This document shows positions 60,670 through 64,000 of a DNA stretch of 64,000 nt, one piece after another. Position 1 is the first letter of the stretch, and each line of letters opens with the position of its first letter. The notes beneath the pieces are model-generated. The model made no database searches, had not been told where the DNA came from, and saw only the letters and a list, made by a program, of their open reading frames with translations. The position numbers and the translations under genes were made by a program. Origin of the DNA: Phycisphaerales bacterium (GTDB taxonomy: Bacteria; Planctomycetota; Phycisphaerae; Phycisphaerales; SM1A02); contig JAQWMQ010000031.1 of NCBI GenBank assembly GCA_029246705.1, positions 1 to 64,000 on the forward strand. The letters run 5' to 3'.

Positions 60670-62250
60670 ATGAAAGATGTCGTTTTCTCGTGCGGTCTCG
60701 TCGTCGTTTCCGCAGTGGTCGTGTCGCTCTGCCCCTGGGAGGCTTCGGCCGCCGCGGATAACGAGCGAACTCAAATTGCGGCGTACCACAATTCTGCGGA
60801 AGGTCATCCGGGGAGCGGCAATCTTGAGTATGCGCCTGGCAGCTTCGGCCATTCGATCGCCGTTGATGGTGGGATGCTTCTGGCAGGTGATTACCTGGGC
60901 GGTGTCCACACGGACGAGCCGCACCCCGGTCGAGTGGTCCTCTTCGGTGTCTTTTCGGATGAAGAGGGGGTCGTCTTCGGGGGCGATGCCCTTGGTTCGG
61001 ACGACATGCACGATTGTGGTCCCAATGATTCATCCGGAACGTGCACGCTCTTCGGGTACTCGGTTTCGCTCGAGGGTGGCCTGGCTGCCATTGGTGAACC
61101 GTGGCGAGCGGGCATGGCCTCTCGCGATAGCGGGCGAGTCTCGGTTTTCAATCTCGACGACCTGTCGGTTGCGGAGTTCATCCTCGAACCACGCGATGCG
61201 GGGATCGAGTCGGGGTTCGGGCACACCGTGCTCCTGCGAGAGGATGTCCTGTTCGTGGGAGTCGATGGGTCGATCGCTGGCGATGGTGGAGGTGCGGTCG
61301 AGATCTTCGAGACCGAGACCTTCGCATCGATCGGCATGTTGCCGATCCCCGATGGGATCGGAGTCGCTGACGTCTTCGGGCACGCGATTGCAGCGGACAG
61401 TGGCTCGAACCTCGTGGCGATCGGTGCTCCCCGTGGTCTGAATTCCCCCGGTCCGAATTCCAGCATCGGTTCGGCTTACCTCTACCAGGTCGCTGCGGAA
61501 ACGATGCAGACGCCGCAGGTGCTTCTGCAAGAAGCGGTGTTGGAACCACCCGCGGACTTCGATGATTCAGATCGATATGGTGCTGCGGTCGCCATCGATG
61601 GCGTGTTCGCAGCGGTCGGCGCGCCGGGGCGAAGTGTGTCCGATGACGATGAGTTGGGCTCCGGGCATGTCTCGCTCTTCCGTCTGCAGAGTGATGGCAC
61701 GTGGGCGTTCGACCGCGAGATCGTGCCGCCTGACAACAGTGAGCATGTCGCGCACGACTTCGGTGCGAGCATCGAGTTCGCCGACGGCAGGATATTCGTC
61801 GGTGCTCCTGGGACGAGATTCGAGCTGGGATCGGTCGGTACAGGCGCGGTCTTCAGTTTCAGTGTCGAGAACCCGGAGGCATGCGCCCATCTCTACCGCG
61901 CGTCCGGACCGGTCGATTCACCTGGGTTCGGCCAAGAGCGACTCGGTGAGGACATCGCGATCCAGGGTGACCAGCTGTTCGCGAGTGCGCCCAAGAATGC
62001 GGGGACATACGCCCGCGTGCTTCGGTTCAGCATCGCGCCGATGGCCGACATCAATGGCGATGGCAACGTCGATGTGGCGGATCTTCTCGCGGTCATCGCT
62101 GACTGGGGGTGCACGGGATGCTGCTCCGCAGACGTCAATGGTGACGGTGTCGTGAATGTCACCGATCTACTTGCAGTGATGCAGGATTGGCATGGCGTCC
62201 GGGTCAACGCAACACCCGTGCATGGCGCGGGCAAGACGACAGGCGGTTGA
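60670..62250 (+). CDS. FG-GAP-like repeat secreted protein with dockerin tail
   Basis: 526 residues. The signal peptide is MKDVVFSCGLVVVSAVVVSL then CPWEASA. The body is a beta-propeller of FG-GAP-type repeats, each with a FGxSxAxDG-like strand: SFGHSIAVDGGMLLAGDYLG, LFGYSVSLEGGLAAIGEP, YGAAVAIDGVFAAVGAPG and FGASIEFADGRIFVGAPGTR. The end carries dockerin loops DINGDGNVDVADLLAVIADW and DVNGDGVVNVTDLLAVMQDW and then a 17-residue tail. Rare codons such as AGA and ACA appear more often than in neighbours. Propellers of this kind bind ligands or calcium; function is unknown. Confidence 0.8.
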   Translation: MKDVVFSCGLVVVSAVVVSLCPWEASAAADNERTQIAAYHNSAEGHPGSGNLEYAPGSFGHSIAVDGGMLLAGDYLGGVHTDEPHPGRVVLFGVFSDEEGVVFGGDALGSDDMHDCGPNDSSGTCTLFGYSVSLEGGLAAIGEPWRAGMASRDSGRVSVFNLDDLSVAEFILEPRDAGIESGFGHTVLLREDVLFVGVDGSIAGDGGGAVEIFETETFASIGMLPIPDGIGVADVFGHAIAADSGSNLVAIGAPRGLNSPGPNSSIGSAYLYQVAAETMQTPQVLLQEAVLEPPADFDDSDRYGAAVAIDGVFAAVGAPGRSVSDDDELGSGHVSLFRLQSDGTWAFDREIVPPDNSEHVAHDFGASIEFADGRIFVGAPGTRFELGSVGTGAVFSFSVENPEACAHLYRASGPVDSPGFGQERLGEDIAIQGDQLFASAPKNAGTYARVLRFSIAPMADINGDGNVDVADLLAVIADWGCTGCCSADVNGDGVVNVTDLLAVMQDWHGVRVNATPVHGAGKTTGG

Positions 62251-62314
62251 GCTGGGCCGTCTTTTCTCGCAAGAACGACGCCCTTCCGGGGTGTGAGTGG
62301 TATCGTTGTGGTCG

Positions 62315-63847
62315 ATGTCACTTCAAAGAAAAGCCAGGAAGCTCGCTCGCACGTCCCTGGGTGCGTGCTTCCTGGCTTCACTTGGGTGTGCCCCGGACAC
62401 GGCGCCTTCGTGGCGGGAACGACCTCCGGTCATCGAGATGACCCACGCGCGCGTGGCTGGTCCCTGGGAGGGCGCACTTCCGGACAAGCCGAATACCAGG
62501 ACGATCGTGCCGTGGGATTCCGCCGCGGTCCTCGAGGTTCTGCCCGAGGGTGACCCCGAGGCCGGGGCACTGGTCGTGCGACTCGGCAAGAGTGATTCCG
62601 TCTACGACGGTCGCGGTGGGGTGCTCCTCAAGTTGGAGCCGCCTGGAGCACGCATCGAACCGATCTCGATCGTGTGGCAACCCAGATCCGGCGTGGCTTT
62701 GGGCGCACTCGCGCGCGTGGATGGGGAAGTGCGCCAGTATGAGTTCTCGGGCGAAGATGCCTGGACACGCACGCCCAAGCGCAGCTACTCGATTCCGACG
62801 CTCGACCTGGACCTCGACGCGGCGCGACAAGTCGTCGTCGATCGCGAAGCGGGGCAGTACCTCGGTCATCCGACGACGGTGCTCCTCGAGGATGGCACCA
62901 CGATGCTCTGCGTCTATCCCAAGGGCCACGGTGGTGGTGGGATCGTCTACAAGCGCAGCGAGGATGGCGGACGCACGTGGAGCGAACGGCTTTCGGTCCC
63001 CGAGAGCTGGGCAACGTCGAAGGAAGTCCCCACGATCCATCGCGTGATCGATCCCGAGACGGGCAAGCGCCGGTTGATCATGTTCAGCGGCCTGTATCCG
63101 ACGCGGCTTGCCGTTTCCGAAGACGACGGCGCCAGCTGGAGTGAACTGGAACCCGTCGGCGAGTGGGGGGGCATCGTGGTGATGGGCGACGTGGTTCGCC
63201 TGAAGGACGGTCGCTACCTCGCGATGTTCCATGACGACGGGCGCTTCTTCTCCAAGGAGGGCGGCCCGCGCACGATGACCCTCTACAAGACGTTCAGCGA
63301 GGACGGGGGCCTCTCCTGGTCGCATCCTGAAGCGGTCTTCTCCGACGACTCGATCCACCTCTGTGAACCGGGCATCATTCGGTCGCCGTGTGGCACGAAG
63401 CTCGCCGTACTCCTGCGGGAGAACCGACGTCTGCGCAACAGCCACGTGATCTTCTCCGAGGATGAGGGCGCTCATTTCTCCCAACCACGTGAACTTCCAG
63501 CCTCGCTCACCGGCGATCGCCATACCGAAGTCTACGCCCCTGATGGCCGGCTCTTCATCTCCTTCCGCGACACGACGCTGGAGAGCCCCACCCAGGGCGA
63601 CTGGGTCGCCTGGGTGGGCACGTGGGACGATCTCGAGCAGGGCCTCGAGGGGCAGTACCGGGTCCGTCTGAAGGACAACCGTCATCGATGGGACTGTGCG
63701 TACCCGGGGGTCGAGCTTCTTCCCGACGGAACAATCGTCACAACCACGTATGGGCACTGGGATGTGGATGAGTCCCCGTATATCCTGAGCGTACGACTCA
63801 CGCTTGCTGAGCTCGACCGACTTGCCGAACCGGAGCTGAATCCCTGA
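62315..63847 (+). CDS. sialidase-superfamily (BNR) lipoprotein
   Basis: 510 residues from ATG at 62315. MSLQRKARKLARTSLGACFL then ASLGC is a lipoprotein signal. The body is a six-bladed BNR propeller: RSEDGGRTWSERLSV, SEDDGASWSEL, TFSEDGGLSWSHPEAV and FSEDEGAHFSQPREL are Asp boxes. The FRIP motif and the usual sialidase arginine triad are not obvious. It is thus a sialidase-fold hydrolase of uncertain specificity, unlike the GH33-like protein at 1109-2245. The stop shares one base with the next start (TGATG). Confidence 0.8.
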   Translation: MSLQRKARKLARTSLGACFLASLGCAPDTAPSWRERPPVIEMTHARVAGPWEGALPDKPNTRTIVPWDSAAVLEVLPEGDPEAGALVVRLGKSDSVYDGRGGVLLKLEPPGARIEPISIVWQPRSGVALGALARVDGEVRQYEFSGEDAWTRTPKRSYSIPTLDLDLDAARQVVVDREAGQYLGHPTTVLLEDGTTMLCVYPKGHGGGGIVYKRSEDGGRTWSERLSVPESWATSKEVPTIHRVIDPETGKRRLIMFSGLYPTRLAVSEDDGASWSELEPVGEWGGIVVMGDVVRLKDGRYLAMFHDDGRFFSKEGGPRTMTLYKTFSEDGGLSWSHPEAVFSDDSIHLCEPGIIRSPCGTKLAVLLRENRRLRNSHVIFSEDEGAHFSQPRELPASLTGDRHTEVYAPDGRLFISFRDTTLESPTQGDWVAWVGTWDDLEQGLEGQYRVRLKDNRHRWDCAYPGVELLPDGTIVTTTYGHWDVDESPYILSVRLTLAELDRLAEPELNP

Positions 63848-64000
63848 TGTCCCGTCATTCGATCCTTCCCCTGGTCTGCCTCGCCTTCATTCCGCTTTCC
63901 TGTGATCAAGGCGGATTCCGCATGGGTCATGATGGGGGGGACACCGCTTCCCCGCACGGGGCCGTCTTCCTGGGTGGTTCGATCTCGACACCCGGTGCCG
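63847..64000 (+). CDS. lipoprotein, N-terminal fragment (continues beyond window)
   Basis: 51 codons are visible: MSRHSILPLVCLAFIPLSCD is a lipoprotein signal with Cys at residue 19, then a Gly- and His-rich stretch and AVFLGGSISTPGA at the window edge. ATG at 63847 overlaps the sialidase-like gene stop by one base, so the two are coupled. No family can be assigned from this fragment. Confidence 0.7.
   Translation, partial: MSRHSILPLVCLAFIPLSCDQGGFRMGHDGGDTASPHGAVFLGGSISTPGA

Overview
The window is high-GC bacterial chromosome and most probably comes from a planctomycete of the Phycisphaerae type. Four secreted proteins, plus one remnant, end in short dockerin-like EF-hand tails of the form D-x-N/D-x-D-G..DGADL-x-I-x-L-G-x-W. 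The gene set is Gram-negative (RND tripartite efflux, lipoproteins, periplasmic cytochromes). The taxonomic call is inference; no 16S gene is present.

Layout. 1-4300: glycyl-tRNA synthetase (partial, minus), then sialidase, short-chain dehydrogenase and a TlpA-like thioredoxin protein followed by an orphan dockerin tail. 4300-11100: S9 peptidase (minus), a HutF-like deiminase coupled to a ROK sugar kinase, and a secreted dockerin protein. 11100-18400: amino-acid oxidoreductase and a complete RND efflux operon (outer membrane factor, adaptor, pump) on the minus strand. 18500-28050: Gfo/Idh oxidoreductase, TlpA-TPR protein, an unusual FolD, PurC, and a three-gene unit of GH10-like pseudoenzyme, HhH protein and Mfd.

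28050-34020 is a minus-strand housekeeping run: tRNA-Gln, GlmU-like nucleotidyltransferase, prs, rplY (ctc), pth, rpsF, ssb, rplI, then an orphan ribonucleotide-reductase tail domain. 34020-39060: a structured gene-free stretch, PBP4-type peptidase, APC permease and a glycosyltransferase. 39060-46850: tsf-rpsB, phosphohexomutase, TauE/SafE permease, a PadR regulator with a HAAS-like membrane partner, and thiS-thiG. 46900-51750: lipoprotein, a phosphatase/cytochrome fusion, Hsp20, universal stress protein and an ion antiporter.

51850-64000 is the accessory, surface-directed part. It holds a three-gene ATGA-overlapping operon (NHL-repeat protein, small lipoprotein with an MPHHGHGM motif, di-heme peroxidase), two paralogous choice-of-anchor-B dockerin proteins, an FG-GAP-like dockerin protein behind a structured leader, and a second sialidase-type lipoprotein coupled to a further lipoprotein cut by the window end.

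The most unusual items are the FolD with all three cyclohydrolase residues replaced, the phosphatase fused to a CxxCH segment, the dockerin tail lying in frame beyond a stop codon, the stand-alone NrdJ tail, the GH10-like protein without catalytic glutamates in the Mfd unit, and the peroxidase operon, which resembles pairs in which a MauG-type enzyme modifies a small partner. I found no CRISPR array, insertion sequence, phage or classical defence system.
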